Positions 1 through 6,913 of a stretch of 32,325 nucleotides of DNA are shown here, piece by piece. The position numbers and the translations under genes were made by a program. The notes under the pieces are model-generated. The model was not told the DNA's origin. It was given only the letters and a program-made list of their open reading frames with translations, and ran no database searches. Every line of letters starts with the position of its first letter. Within the stretch, counting starts at the first letter, position 1. This DNA is from Phycisphaerales bacterium (lineage in GTDB: Bacteria; Planctomycetota; Phycisphaerae; Phycisphaerales; UBA1924): NCBI GenBank assembly GCA_011053195.1, contig DRKT01000058.1, positions 1 to 32,325 of the forward strand, in the 5' to 3' direction.

Positions 1-881
1 GCCTCTCGCTTGCCAAAGAACTCGGTGTCATCGTCACCGCGCACTGCGAGAACGCCGCCGCGATCGACGCCATGCAAAGGCGACTCATCGCCGAGGGCAA
101 AACCGGTCCTGAATGGCACGAACCGAGCCGACCCGTTTCGGTCGAAGCCGAGGGGGTGGCCCACCTCTGCACATTCGCCGGCCTCACCGGAGCGCACATC
201 TACACCGTTCATACCTCGTGCGAGCCCGCGGTCCGAGCCGCGATGGATGCCAGGCTTCGCGGCGTCGATGTCTGGGTCGAAGCCGTCGCCCCCCATCTTG
301 TGCTCGACAAGACATACGCAGAGCTTCCCGATTTCGAGGGCGCCAAGTATGTCATGTCGCCGCCGCTACGCGACAAGGCCAACCAGCAAACGCTCTGGGC
401 CGGCCTCCGCTCGCGCGCAATCAGCACGATCGGCACCGACCACGCACCGTTTGATTTCATCGACCAGAAAAAGAAAATGGGCGCCGATGACTTTACCAAG
501 ATCCCCAATGGCATCCCATCCGTCCAGGAACGCATCGACCTTGTGCACACCTATGGTGTCTGCACCGGAAAGATCACCCTCAACACCATGGTCGATGCCT
601 GCAGCACACAGGCCGCCAAAATTTTCGGCCTCTACCCGAAGAAAGGCACCATCCGCGTCGGGTCCGATGCCGACCTCGTCATCTATGACCCGAACCATAC
701 GGCGAAGCTTTCAGTCAGCACAAGCCATTCCGCTGTGGACTACAACGCCTTTGAAGGCTGGCCTATTCAAGGCCGATCTTCGGTCGTCACCGTCCGGGGC
801 CAAGTTCAGGCCCGGGATGGCCAATTTGTCGGAACCCTCGGCCGAGGACAGCTCCTCAAACGCGAGCCCACGCATTTCTAA
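1..881 (+). CDS. hydA: Dihydropyrimidinase (D-hydantoinase family), 5' partial
   Basis: This is the C-terminal part of a cyclic amidohydrolase that opens dihydrouracil/dihydrothymine rings in reductive pyrimidine catabolism. The left window edge cuts it; the first complete codon is at 3 and the TAA stop at 879-881. Visible family features are AHCEN and HTSC with metal-site histidines, the SPPLR-K-NQ-LW segment, GTDHAPF with the catalytic Asp, and the IPNG-PSVQERIDL substrate loop, followed by the usual DADLVIYDP end of the barrel. The carbamylated Lys would lie upstream of the window. It converges on preA and the two stop codons share 4 bp (878-881). An allantoinase or other hydantoinase substrate cannot be excluded, but the adjacent preA supports pyrimidines. 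Confidence 0.88.
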   Translation, partial: LSLAKELGVIVTAHCENAAAIDAMQRRLIAEGKTGPEWHEPSRPVSVEAEGVAHLCTFAGLTGAHIYTVHTSCEPAVRAAMDARLRGVDVWVEAVAPHLVLDKTYAELPDFEGAKYVMSPPLRDKANQQTLWAGLRSRAISTIGTDHAPFDFIDQKKKMGADDFTKIPNGIPSVQERIDLVHTYGVCTGKITLNTMVDACSTQAAKIFGLYPKKGTIRVGSDADLVIYDPNHTAKLSVSTSHSAVDYNAFEGWPIQGRSSVVTVRGQVQARDGQFVGTLGRGQLLKREPTHF

Positions 882-2047
882 TCATCATTGGCGACGAGCT
901 TGTCGCTCTGCTCGACAAACTTGTCGCCTTCCCATGCCGCATCCTCGGTGACAAGCCCGGCCTTGGCCGCCTTCTCGGCCGCCTTGACCTCTTTCTGCCG
1001 CTGCACGAGCGCCGCGTGCGTCGTGAAATACTGCAAACTCTGCCCACGGAAGTCCTCGATCGTCTTGAACCCATGCGAGTCCATGAACTCGGACAACTCG
1101 GCGCACATGTCCCGAACCATCTTGTACCCATGAATCATCACGCCCGTGCAGACCTGCACCGTGCTGGCACCGAGCAGAATAAACTGGGCCGCATCCTTTC
1201 CGGTCTCGACTCCACCGATGCCTGAAAGCGACCGGTCGGGAAATTCGCCCTCGCCGGCCTGCCCGATCTCCGAGCCGAGGCCGCCGCCGTACATCATCGT
1301 CGCAAGCTCCATCACCATCCGAAGTGCGATCGGCCGAACCGCCTTGCATGAATACCCGCCGGGCACCGTGTAGCCCTCGACCGTCGGCTCAGGACGAAGT
1401 GTTTCCAGGTTCACGCCCATCACACTCAAAATCGTGTTGATCGCCGCAATCCCTTCGCACCCGGCCACCAGCGCCGCCCGCGCCGGCTCGCAGATATGCG
1501 TGATGTTCGGCGTCATCTTCGCCCACACCGGCACCGACGCCGCCTCATTCACCCAGCCGCAAACTTCCTGCAAGATATCCGGCGCCTGACCCATGGCCGC
1601 GCCCATCTTCCGCTCGGGCAATCCGTGCGGACACGAGAAATTCAATTCAAACGCATCCACGCCGCACGCCTGGCATCGCTCCACAAGCTCGACCCACGCC
1701 TCCTTGCGGTACTCCTCCATGATCGACGCGATCAGCACCCCCTCGGGTCGCTCCTGCTTGAGCTGCCGAAACTCCTTCTCCCAGACCTCAAAGGGCCGAT
1801 CGCTGATCAGCTCGATGTTCTCCCAACCGATGACCTCGCGGGTCTCAGCCGCCCGCATGCGCGCGTACCGCGGCGCCACATTGACCACCTTTGACGCATC
1901 AAGACTCACCGTTTTGGCGATCACCGCCCCCCAGCCCTCGTCAAACGCCTTCTTGATCACATTGGCGTTCGTCCCCGGCGGCCCCGATCCGATCACAAAC
2001 GGGTTCTTCAGCTTCAATCCATCAACCATCACGCTCAGATCGGCCAT
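878..2047 (-). CDS. preA: Dihydropyrimidine dehydrogenase subunit PreA-like (lacks ferredoxin domain)
   Basis: A 389-residue FMN TIM-barrel protein of the dihydroorotate dehydrogenase/PreA family, which reduces uracil or thymine with electrons from a partner subunit. The start ATG at 2047 follows a good GGAGGG site and begins at the typical MADLSV-KNPFVIGSG; in-frame sequence upstream to 2221 is not family-like. Seen are NFSCPHG (about residues 134-140), the GMG-like loop with GQ, AKMTPN, INT and the phosphate site GIGGVET-DAAQFILLGAS. In this catalytic loop the residue aligned with the mammalian active-site Cys is Met. E. coli PreA, as I recall it, has Val there, so this is not unusual. The chain ends in a charged, Ala/Lys-rich tail with no CxxCxxC cluster motifs, unlike E. 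coli PreA. No PreT partner is in view. It is convergent with the dihydropyrimidinase gene. Confidence 0.82.
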   Translation of the reverse strand: MADLSVMVDGLKLKNPFVIGSGPPGTNANVIKKAFDEGWGAVIAKTVSLDASKVVNVAPRYARMRAAETREVIGWENIELISDRPFEVWEKEFRQLKQERPEGVLIASIMEEYRKEAWVELVERCQACGVDAFELNFSCPHGLPERKMGAAMGQAPDILQEVCGWVNEAASVPVWAKMTPNITHICEPARAALVAGCEGIAAINTILSVMGVNLETLRPEPTVEGYTVPGGYSCKAVRPIALRMVMELATMMYGGGLGSEIGQAGEGEFPDRSLSGIGGVETGKDAAQFILLGASTVQVCTGVMIHGYKMVRDMCAELSEFMDSHGFKTIEDFRGQSLQYFTTHAALVQRQKEVKAAEKAAKAGLVTEDAAWEGDKFVEQSDKLVANDD

Positions 2048-2098
2048 AATGCCCTCCACGGGTCCGTCTCGAAAAATCGACCAGAACGACATCGTATC

Positions 2099-2140
2099 AA
2101 AAAAAACGAGGCCCGGTCGGCGTTCTGCACCGACCGGGCC
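2099..2140 (-). terminator. Intrinsic terminator of the secreted four-module cysteine protein gene
   Basis: A perfect 11-bp inverted repeat (2110-2120 with 2130-2140, 9-nt loop) is followed, reading the minus strand, by a run of eight T (2099-2106). It lies 29 bp after the stop at 2169 and ends the transcript before preA, so the two minus-strand genes are separate units. Confidence 0.9.
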
Positions 2141-2168
2141 CGTGATTGTCTCCGCAGAAACCGAGCGA

Positions 2169-3146
2169 TCAGCCGCCCATATCCATGTCCATCCCGCCTT
2201 CGGCATTGAAGCCCCGTGCAAACTCGGGGTGCCCGGCAGCCATCCAGGCGGCGTCCAGCTTCATCATCGTGGCCGTCGGATCCTCCTCAAAGTCCTCAAC
2301 ACAACCGGCACAGCAGAACTTGACCAAGCGGTTGCCATAGACCTTGCTGATCTCCTTGGCCTCACCCTTGATCTCGTTGCCGCTGATCGGGCAGGTCTTG
2401 AGCGGGTAGTCCTCGCTCTGCTGGGCGATCACTGCCTCATCGAGCTTGGCCAAGTATGCCGCCGGGTCATCCTTGAAATCGCTCCGGCACATCTTGCAGC
2501 AGAAACGGACAAGGCGATTGCCATAGACAAAGTTGATTGGCTCGCCCATATCCTCACTGCCTTCGAACTCCTCACCCGAAACAACGCACATGGTCAGCGG
2601 ATACATCGGCAACTGGTTCTTGATGATCTGCTCGTCCATCTTCGCCAGCGACATGTCCAGATTCTTCTCAAAGTCCGGCGCACACCCATCGCAGCAGAAC
2701 CGAACCTCGCGGCCTTCATACACCTTGACAAACGGATCACCCATCGCACCGAACGTTTCACCCGAGATCGGGCACGTTGTCAGAAGATATGGCGCAGCGG
2801 CCTGTCCGCCTGCAACATCAGCACCGGAATCCTTGCCCATCTTGTTGTGCTCGGTCCCCGGCTCACGATGAGCCACGGCAAGTGCCACAAACTCATCCTT
2901 CTTGGCCTCGTCCCACTCAGCGAACTCCTCGCTGCAACCCGGGCAGCAGAAGCCGATCGTCTTGCCCTTGTATTCGATCGTGCCGGCGTCGGCCTCAACC
3001 GACTCCTGACCGATCGGGCACATCGTGTTCACCGGCTCACCGGCATGCTCGCCGTGCTCGCCGTGATTCTCATGACCCATCTGGGCCATCGCCGACGGGC
3101 CCATCAGCCCAAGACAAATACAGAACGTCGTCAAACTGCGTCTCAT
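2169..3146 (-). CDS. Secreted protein with four YHS/TRASH-like cysteine modules
   Basis: A 325-residue exported protein. Residues 1-21 form a signal peptide ending at a likely AMA/Q cleavage site. A His-rich stretch (about 24-36) follows, then four copies of a metal-binding-like module at roughly 43-76, 125-160, 187-225 and 252-287. Each has a first Cys (CPIxG or CVVSG), then Y-x-G/N-R/K, FCC, two residues and a final Cys, so four Cys per module and sixteen in all. The C-terminus is Met/Gly/Asp-rich. The pattern resembles YHS and TRASH domains of metal-handling proteins, which suggests binding of copper or another soft metal in the periplasm; the metal is not known. AGAGGA before the ATG at 3146 is the likely ribosome site. 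The gene diverges from a DoxX-like gene. Confidence 0.8.
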   Translation of the reverse strand: MRRSLTTFCICLGLMGPSAMAQMGHENHGEHGEHAGEPVNTMCPIGQESVEADAGTIEYKGKTIGFCCPGCSEEFAEWDEAKKDEFVALAVAHREPGTEHNKMGKDSGADVAGGQAAAPYLLTTCPISGETFGAMGDPFVKVYEGREVRFCCDGCAPDFEKNLDMSLAKMDEQIIKNQLPMYPLTMCVVSGEEFEGSEDMGEPINFVYGNRLVRFCCKMCRSDFKDDPAAYLAKLDEAVIAQQSEDYPLKTCPISGNEIKGEAKEISKVYGNRLVKFCCAGCVEDFEEDPTATMMKLDAAWMAAGHPEFARGFNAEGGMDMDMGG

Positions 3147-3390
3147 TGGAATTCCTCTACATTGGGGTGTATCTCGTGTTCCTCACGTGTGCCGAAGTTT
3201 AGCCATTCCTCCGGCGCATCGGACGTTCTCAGCGAGTTTCCGATGCACGGGGGGAAACCATTTCCGTCCGGTCAATATTCCATCCGGTCGGTTGTCAAAT
3301 ACAGATAGATTTATCGAGAATAAGCTTCCGTTCTCCGCTGCTGGAATATCACAACCCGAACCGCTGTTCGGGCCAGCAGGAGAGGAAACA
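3147..3390. promoter_or_regulatory. Divergent intergenic region with near-identical direct repeats
   Basis: This 244-bp gap separates two divergent genes and should hold both promoters. On the plus strand TCCGTCCGGTC (3263-3273) is repeated as TCCATCCGGTC (3279-3289), 16 bp apart start to start, just before a TTGTCA (3292-3297) that could be a -35 element for the DoxX-like gene. No convincing -10 follows at standard spacing. No coding sequence seen. Confidence 0.35.
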
Positions 3391-3813
3391 ATGGCCAAGC
3401 CAGCACAGATCATCAGTTGGATTCTTCAGGTCGCCATCGCCGGCATCTTTGTTGCCTTTGCGATCTCGAAACTCCGGTATGTCCCAATGACCCAGGCCAT
3501 CTTCGGCGAGATCGGTGGGCGCCCGGCCGCCACCACCGTCGCGGTGATGGAACTCGTCGCTGCGGCCCTGCTCCTCATCCCAAGGACCATCCCCTACGGG
3601 GCGATTCTGGCCGTCTTCGTGCTCCTGGGTGCAATCACGACCCACATGGCCAAAATCGGAATCTCGCTCACCGACCCCGAGACGGGCAAGAGCGACGGTG
3701 GGTCGATGTTCATGATGGCGATCGGTTTTCTCATCGCCTCGCTGGTGGTGTTTGTGCTTCGCAAGTCGCAGTTCGTGCGCTCGAAGACCAGCGAGCCCGA
3801 AAGAGCTCCCTAG
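3391..3813 (+). CDS. DoxX-like small integral membrane protein
   Basis: A 140-residue protein with four predicted membrane helices: IISWILQVAIAGIFVAFAI, the ATTVAVMELVAAALLLI segment, ILAVFVLLGAITTHM and MFMMAIGFLIASLVVFVL. The layout, including the SKL-Y after helix 1 and a G-rich loop before helix 2, fits the DoxX/DoxD-like family of small membrane proteins, whose biochemical role is generally unclear. The start ATG at 3391 has a strong AGGAGAGG site at 3378-3385; earlier in-frame codons back to 3187 look non-coding. The stop overlaps the stop of the convergent GGDEF-EAL gene by 4 bp. It is divergent from the secreted cysteine-module protein, so shared regulation is possible but not shown. 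Confidence 0.75.
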   Translation: MAKPAQIISWILQVAIAGIFVAFAISKLRYVPMTQAIFGEIGGRPAATTVAVMELVAAALLLIPRTIPYGAILAVFVLLGAITTHMAKIGISLTDPETGKSDGGSMFMMAIGFLIASLVVFVLRKSQFVRSKTSEPERAP

Positions 3814-5921
3814 GCCGCCTCGCGCCCGTCCGTCTTGGACCGAATGCTCTCGAGCACCGGAAGATTCTCGATCCATCGTTCCAGCCCGGATGCGCACAGT
3901 TCCATGGCTTCTTCGAGATCCATCGCCTCGGCAAACACCCAGCCCTGACCGAGCTGACAGCCGAGACCAACCAAAAGATCGAGGTCTTCCACGGTCTCGA
4001 TGCCCTCGCAAACCACCGGCACATCAAGGCTCTGGCCCATCTCGAGCATGGTGTTCAGAATCGTTCGCCTTGTCGGCTCATCCCGGTCGCTCCGCAAAAA
4101 TCGCTGGTCGATCTTCAGTTGGTCGACAGGGAACTGTTCGATACAGAAAAACGACGAGTCACCCGTCCCGAAATCATCGATCACAATCTGCACACCCAGC
4201 GAACGCAACCCATTGAGCACGGGCACCACCGATGCCTGATGGGCAACACACACGGATTCGGTCACTTCGACACGTATCAACTCGGCCTCAACCGCCATCT
4301 CCTGCAACACATCCGCCATCGTCTCCACAAAGCGGCCGGAGAGAAGCTCCCGCTTCGAATGGTTGACCGATACCGCGATCTTCCGGCCCCTGGGCAGAAT
4401 CTCCTTGAATCGGCGCACAGCCAGACATGCCTCACGAAGCATGGTCTGACCGATCGTGTCGATCAGGCCGAGCTCCTCGGCCAGCGGGATGAACACCTCT
4501 GGCGGAACATAGCCCCGTCCCTCGTGTTGCCATCGGATCAACGCCTCGAACGAATGAATCTGCCCGGTGTGCAGATCGATGATCGGCTGGAAGGCCGCAG
4601 TGAACTCACCGGTCTCAATCGCGGTCCGCAAGTCATGCTCGAGCGAAACCGTTGACAAGGCTCGTTCACGCAGACCCTCATCAAAGATCACAAAGCGATT
4701 TTTACCGGATTCCTTCGCGGCATACATCGCAAGATCAGCATCACGGAGCAAATTCTCGGCTCGGACATAGTTCCCCCGATCCGTCACCACGCCGACACTC
4801 ACTGTCGATATCACCGTGTGTTCGCCCAACTGGTGAGGCTCGGCAAAGCGCTGGACGATCCTCTCGGCAAACTCTCGAGCGACCTTCGTATCGGTCATGC
4901 CCTCGAGCAATAGAACGAACTCATCACCACCGAGCCGAGCCGCGATCAGCTCTCCGTGTGGAGGACGAACCGAACGCACCGCTTCCTGGAGTCGCGAGGC
5001 AATGCTGCACAGCAGTTCATCCCCGACATCGTGCCCGAGACTGTCATTGATGAATTTAAAACGATCAAAGTCGAGATACAGCAGTGTCAAACCGGGGCCA
5101 GACTTGCAGTATGCACGATGGACAACACCGGCCAATGCCTCTTTGAGTTTGGCCCGGTTGGCAAGACCCGTCAGTGGGTCTGTGTGCGCCTCCCGCCGCA
5201 GCGCATCCTCGACACGCCGGCGGTCCGTCACGTCTGCGATCGTCATCGTGACACCCGAACGGTGGGACACCGAACGCACCTCGTACCAGACCGTGTGCTT
5301 GCCATCAAAACGCCGTTCATCCTGGCATGGAAGCTTTGTTTCGATCGCATCATAAGCCAGATCAATCAACCATTGGCGGAGATGAACCGGGCAGACTTTG
5401 TCTAGTTTTTTGCCGATGAGCATCGAAGATGGTGCGCCGAAGAGCTGTTCGATCTCGCCATTGACCATCATGATTTTGAAGCCCGAATCACGATCTTCCG
5501 AGCAACTTTTCAGCATGATCTTGGCGCCCAGCGAGCTGCGGAGCATGCTCTCGGCAACACTCTGCGCATGAAGCAACTCGCGAGAGGTGCTTGCGAGCGC
5601 TCGCTGGAGCGATCGCGTACTGCTCGCTGCCGTGGCGCCTCGTCGTGAGAGAAGCAGCACACCGACACTCGTCAATGCCAGACCGATCATTTCACCCGTG
5701 CTCGGTGAGGCATCCAGACCGAGCCAGTTCGGATACGCCAACCAAGGTGCCGTATGTCCGATCACCGTTCGGCTCATACTGAGCATCACAAACGACAAGG
5801 CGAACAGACTGATCAGAACCGCCGGCGTGCGCTTGGCTTCCTCGAACCAAGCGGCCACAAACGCGGCGCCGAGCGCCCCTGCAGCGACCAAGGCCGCCAG
5901 CGAATGTGACTCAACCACCAT
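3810..5921 (-). CDS. Membrane GGDEF-EAL cyclic-di-GMP protein with PAS-like domain
   Basis: A 703-residue bifunctional-type c-di-GMP enzyme. About three hydrophobic segments lie in residues 1-95, then a helical linker, a PAS-like region (about 115-235), a GGDEF domain with intact GGDEF at 331-335, and an EAL domain starting at EAL 458-460. In the EAL part, the NHS, VTES, IDDFGTG, LKID and CEGIET segments are present, so the phosphodiesterase metal residues look intact. The usual Tyr after DFGTG is Asp. The inhibitory RxxD site before GGDEF is absent (PHGE there). ATG 5921 is preferred because GGGGGG lies just upstream; a TTG at 5942 would add seven residues. Which activity dominates cannot be told from sequence. 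A PilZ protein at 26931 could read the signal. Confidence 0.88.
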   Translation of the reverse strand: MVVESHSLAALVAAGALGAAFVAAWFEEAKRTPAVLISLFALSFVMLSMSRTVIGHTAPWLAYPNWLGLDASPSTGEMIGLALTSVGVLLLSRRGATAASSTRSLQRALASTSRELLHAQSVAESMLRSSLGAKIMLKSCSEDRDSGFKIMMVNGEIEQLFGAPSSMLIGKKLDKVCPVHLRQWLIDLAYDAIETKLPCQDERRFDGKHTVWYEVRSVSHRSGVTMTIADVTDRRRVEDALRREAHTDPLTGLANRAKLKEALAGVVHRAYCKSGPGLTLLYLDFDRFKFINDSLGHDVGDELLCSIASRLQEAVRSVRPPHGELIAARLGGDEFVLLLEGMTDTKVAREFAERIVQRFAEPHQLGEHTVISTVSVGVVTDRGNYVRAENLLRDADLAMYAAKESGKNRFVIFDEGLRERALSTVSLEHDLRTAIETGEFTAAFQPIIDLHTGQIHSFEALIRWQHEGRGYVPPEVFIPLAEELGLIDTIGQTMLREACLAVRRFKEILPRGRKIAVSVNHSKRELLSGRFVETMADVLQEMAVEAELIRVEVTESVCVAHQASVVPVLNGLRSLGVQIVIDDFGTGDSSFFCIEQFPVDQLKIDQRFLRSDRDEPTRRTILNTMLEMGQSLDVPVVCEGIETVEDLDLLVGLGCQLGQGWVFAEAMDLEEAMELCASGLERWIENLPVLESIRSKTDGREAA

Positions 5922-6033
5922 GCACCATCCCCCCGGATCCAAACACGCTCGTTCATGGTGCTATCGTCGGTTTCAAGGGCGGAATCCACTGCTCGGAACG
6001 ATTTCAAGCCGAGTTTCGGTCAGGGGCCTGCGG

Positions 6034-6057
6034 AAAACCCCCAGCCCGCACGGCTGG
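6034..6057 (-). terminator. Possible terminator downstream of tRNA-Ala
   Basis: On the minus strand CCAGCC and GGCTGG (6052-6057 with 6041-6046) form a 6-bp stem with a 5-nt loop, followed by GGG and TTTT (6034-6037). It lies 37 bp past the tRNA 3' end. The stem is short and the T-run is only four bases. Confidence 0.45.
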
Positions 6058-6093
6058 TCCGGATGTTTCGGCAAATCACCTGAAAAGGGGGAA

Positions 6094-6166
6094 TGGAGCG
6101 GAGCAGATTCGAACTGCCGACCTACGCATTGCGAACGCGTCGCTCTACCAACTGAGCTACCGCCCC
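6094..6166 (-). tRNA. tRNA-Ala (anticodon CGC)
   Basis: A 73-nt cloverleaf on the minus strand. The acceptor stem GGGCGG-type pairing is complete and contains the G3-U70 pair that marks tRNA-Ala. The D-arm is GCTC/GAGC, the anticodon stem ACGCG/TGCGT with loop TTCGCAA gives anticodon CGC (reads GCG), and the T-arm is GGCAG-TTCGAAT-CTGCT. The discriminator is A and the 3' CCA is not encoded. Confidence 0.96.
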
Positions 6167-6268
6167 TCGGCTGCCGGGTATCAACCCGGAGACAACACAC
6201 TAGGCCACTAGGACCCCGCCTCTCTAGCCCCATTCACTGCGATCTGACTACCATCGCCGGACCCACCC

Positions 6269-6481
6269 ATGCAGGGTGAACAGGAGCGCGGAACCATGCG
6301 AGCCGAAACCTTCCTGGCCGAACTGAACCGATTGCGCCAAGACCTCGACGAGGACCCGACCGACATCGAATGGTTGACCCTTCACCATGTTTTCTGCTTC
6401 ATTTCGTACAAAATGGGCGATTTCCAGGCCTACATCGACGAGCAGGCCGAGCGAGGGGCCTTTGACCAGTTCCAGGGGTGA
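6269..6481 (+). CDS. Small hypothetical protein
   Basis: A 70-residue ORF, or 61 residues if it starts at the second ATG (6296), which has AGGAG about 10 nt upstream and is perhaps the better start. The product is acidic and mostly helical, with a leucine-rich first helix (FLAELNRLRQDLDEDP) and a central aromatic stretch (WLTLHHVFCFISYKMGDF). There is no signal peptide or membrane segment. I do not recognise a family. It stands between tRNA-Ala on the other strand and the structured RNA region. Its codon use resembles neighbouring genes, with mostly G or C in third positions, which supports it being real. Confidence 0.5.
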   Translation: MQGEQERGTMRAETFLAELNRLRQDLDEDPTDIEWLTLHHVFCFISYKMGDFQAYIDEQAERGAFDQFQG

Positions 6482-6763
6482 GTCCACCGATTCGGCACCC
6501 GATCGGCGCCCAACCTCAGACAATCCACGCCAGTTTTTTATCGCAGGTCGGCCGGTTTTTCGATAGACTCCGCATGGGTGTTGGCAGTTCCGCCCGATCG
6601 GCCCGGCGAACCCGGGTGCGCCAAGGCGGGCCGGGCACCCACGAACGGTCCCCATGCGGGGCCGGGCGATGAGCCTTCGGCGACGGCCGAAGGGAAAGGA
6701 ACCCGGCGGCGGCTCGTACTGCCGTGACGGTCGGGGCTGGACTTCGCGAAGGGAGGTGGTCGA

Positions 6764-6802
6764 GTGAAAATATGTGACTGTACGATGGGGCTGTGCCGGT
6801 AA
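6764..6802 (+). CDS. Possible 12-codon leader ORF inside the structured RNA
   Basis: GTG at 6764 is preceded by GGAGGTG (6752-6758), a near-perfect anti-Shine-Dalgarno match, with 5 nt spacing. The reading frame runs 12 codons, MKICDCTMGLCR with three Cys, to TAA at 6800-6802. The stop lies inside the 6788-6835 helix, so translation could affect folding ahead of the terminator. The motif could instead be part of RNA structure only. Confidence 0.3.
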   Translation: MKICDCTMGLCR

Positions 6803-6863
6803 CGGTCAGCCGACGGGCAGCCGTTGGTGCAGCCCTCTCAACTGTTGAAAGACAATTTCTACG

Positions 6864-6894
6864 GCTGCCGGTCCTCTGGATCGGCAGCTTTTTT
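6864..6894 (+). terminator. Intrinsic terminator of the structured RNA
   Basis: GCTGCCGGTCC (6864-6874) pairs with GGATCGGCAGC (6878-6888) through 11 pairs including one G-U, with a 3-nt loop, followed by TTTTTT (6889-6894). It ends one base before an in-frame ATG at 6896 of the dehydratase frame. Confidence 0.88.
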
Positions 6895-6902
6895 CATGCG
6901 CA

Positions 6903-6908
6903 TATCGT
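6903..6908 (+). promoter_or_regulatory. Candidate leaderless -10 element of the dehydratase gene
   Basis: TATCGT lies 5 nt before ATG 6914 and just after the terminator. There is no ribosome binding site for 6914 or 6896. The TANNNT spacing matches several other genes in the window. A promoter here would make the dehydratase gene independent of the structured RNA. Confidence 0.35.
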
Positions 6909-6913
6909 CTGAC

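Larger units (their letters stand above)
6570..6894 (+). ncRNA. Unassigned structured RNA ending in an intrinsic terminator
   Basis: About 325 nt with nested, mostly perfect complementarity. A 9-bp helix pairs 6570-6578 with 6651-6659 and encloses a GC-rich subdomain. A 6-bp helix pairs 6661-6666 with 6702-6707 and contains an 8-bp hairpin (6674-6681 with 6686-6693) behind a purine-rich internal loop. CGTAC 6715-6719 can pair with GTACG 6780-6784, and GGGCTG 6788-6793 with CAGCCC 6830-6835. A strong terminator closes it (6864-6894). A TAGACT at 6564-6569 is -10-like but so close that it would start the RNA inside the first helix. The signatures of RNase P, tmRNA, SRP RNA, 5S, T-box, cobalamin, FMN and TPP elements were looked for and not found. 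It could be a stand-alone RNA or a leader of the dehydratase gene. Confidence 0.6.

Noticed and set aside
905-925. Second copy of the Fur-gene dyad (TCGACAA and TTGTCG near the preA stop)
   Set aside because: It lies in coding sequence, has a 1-3 bp spacer instead of 10, and is explained by the codons for the preA tail.
1593-3308. Long open frame on the plus strand
   Set aside because: It runs antisense to preA and the cysteine-module gene, both with clear family motifs. Its translation is Ser/His/Arg-rich without domain features.
6570-6894. RNase P RNA, tmRNA, SRP RNA or a T-box leader
   Set aside because: The conserved GAGGAAAGTCC and ACAGAA segments of RNase P, the TTCGA-type tRNA-like ends of tmRNA and the GGTCAGG/GGAA loop of SRP RNA are absent. 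AGGGAGGTGG at 6750-6759 only superficially recalls the T-box AGGGTGG motif, and no specifier stem was found.
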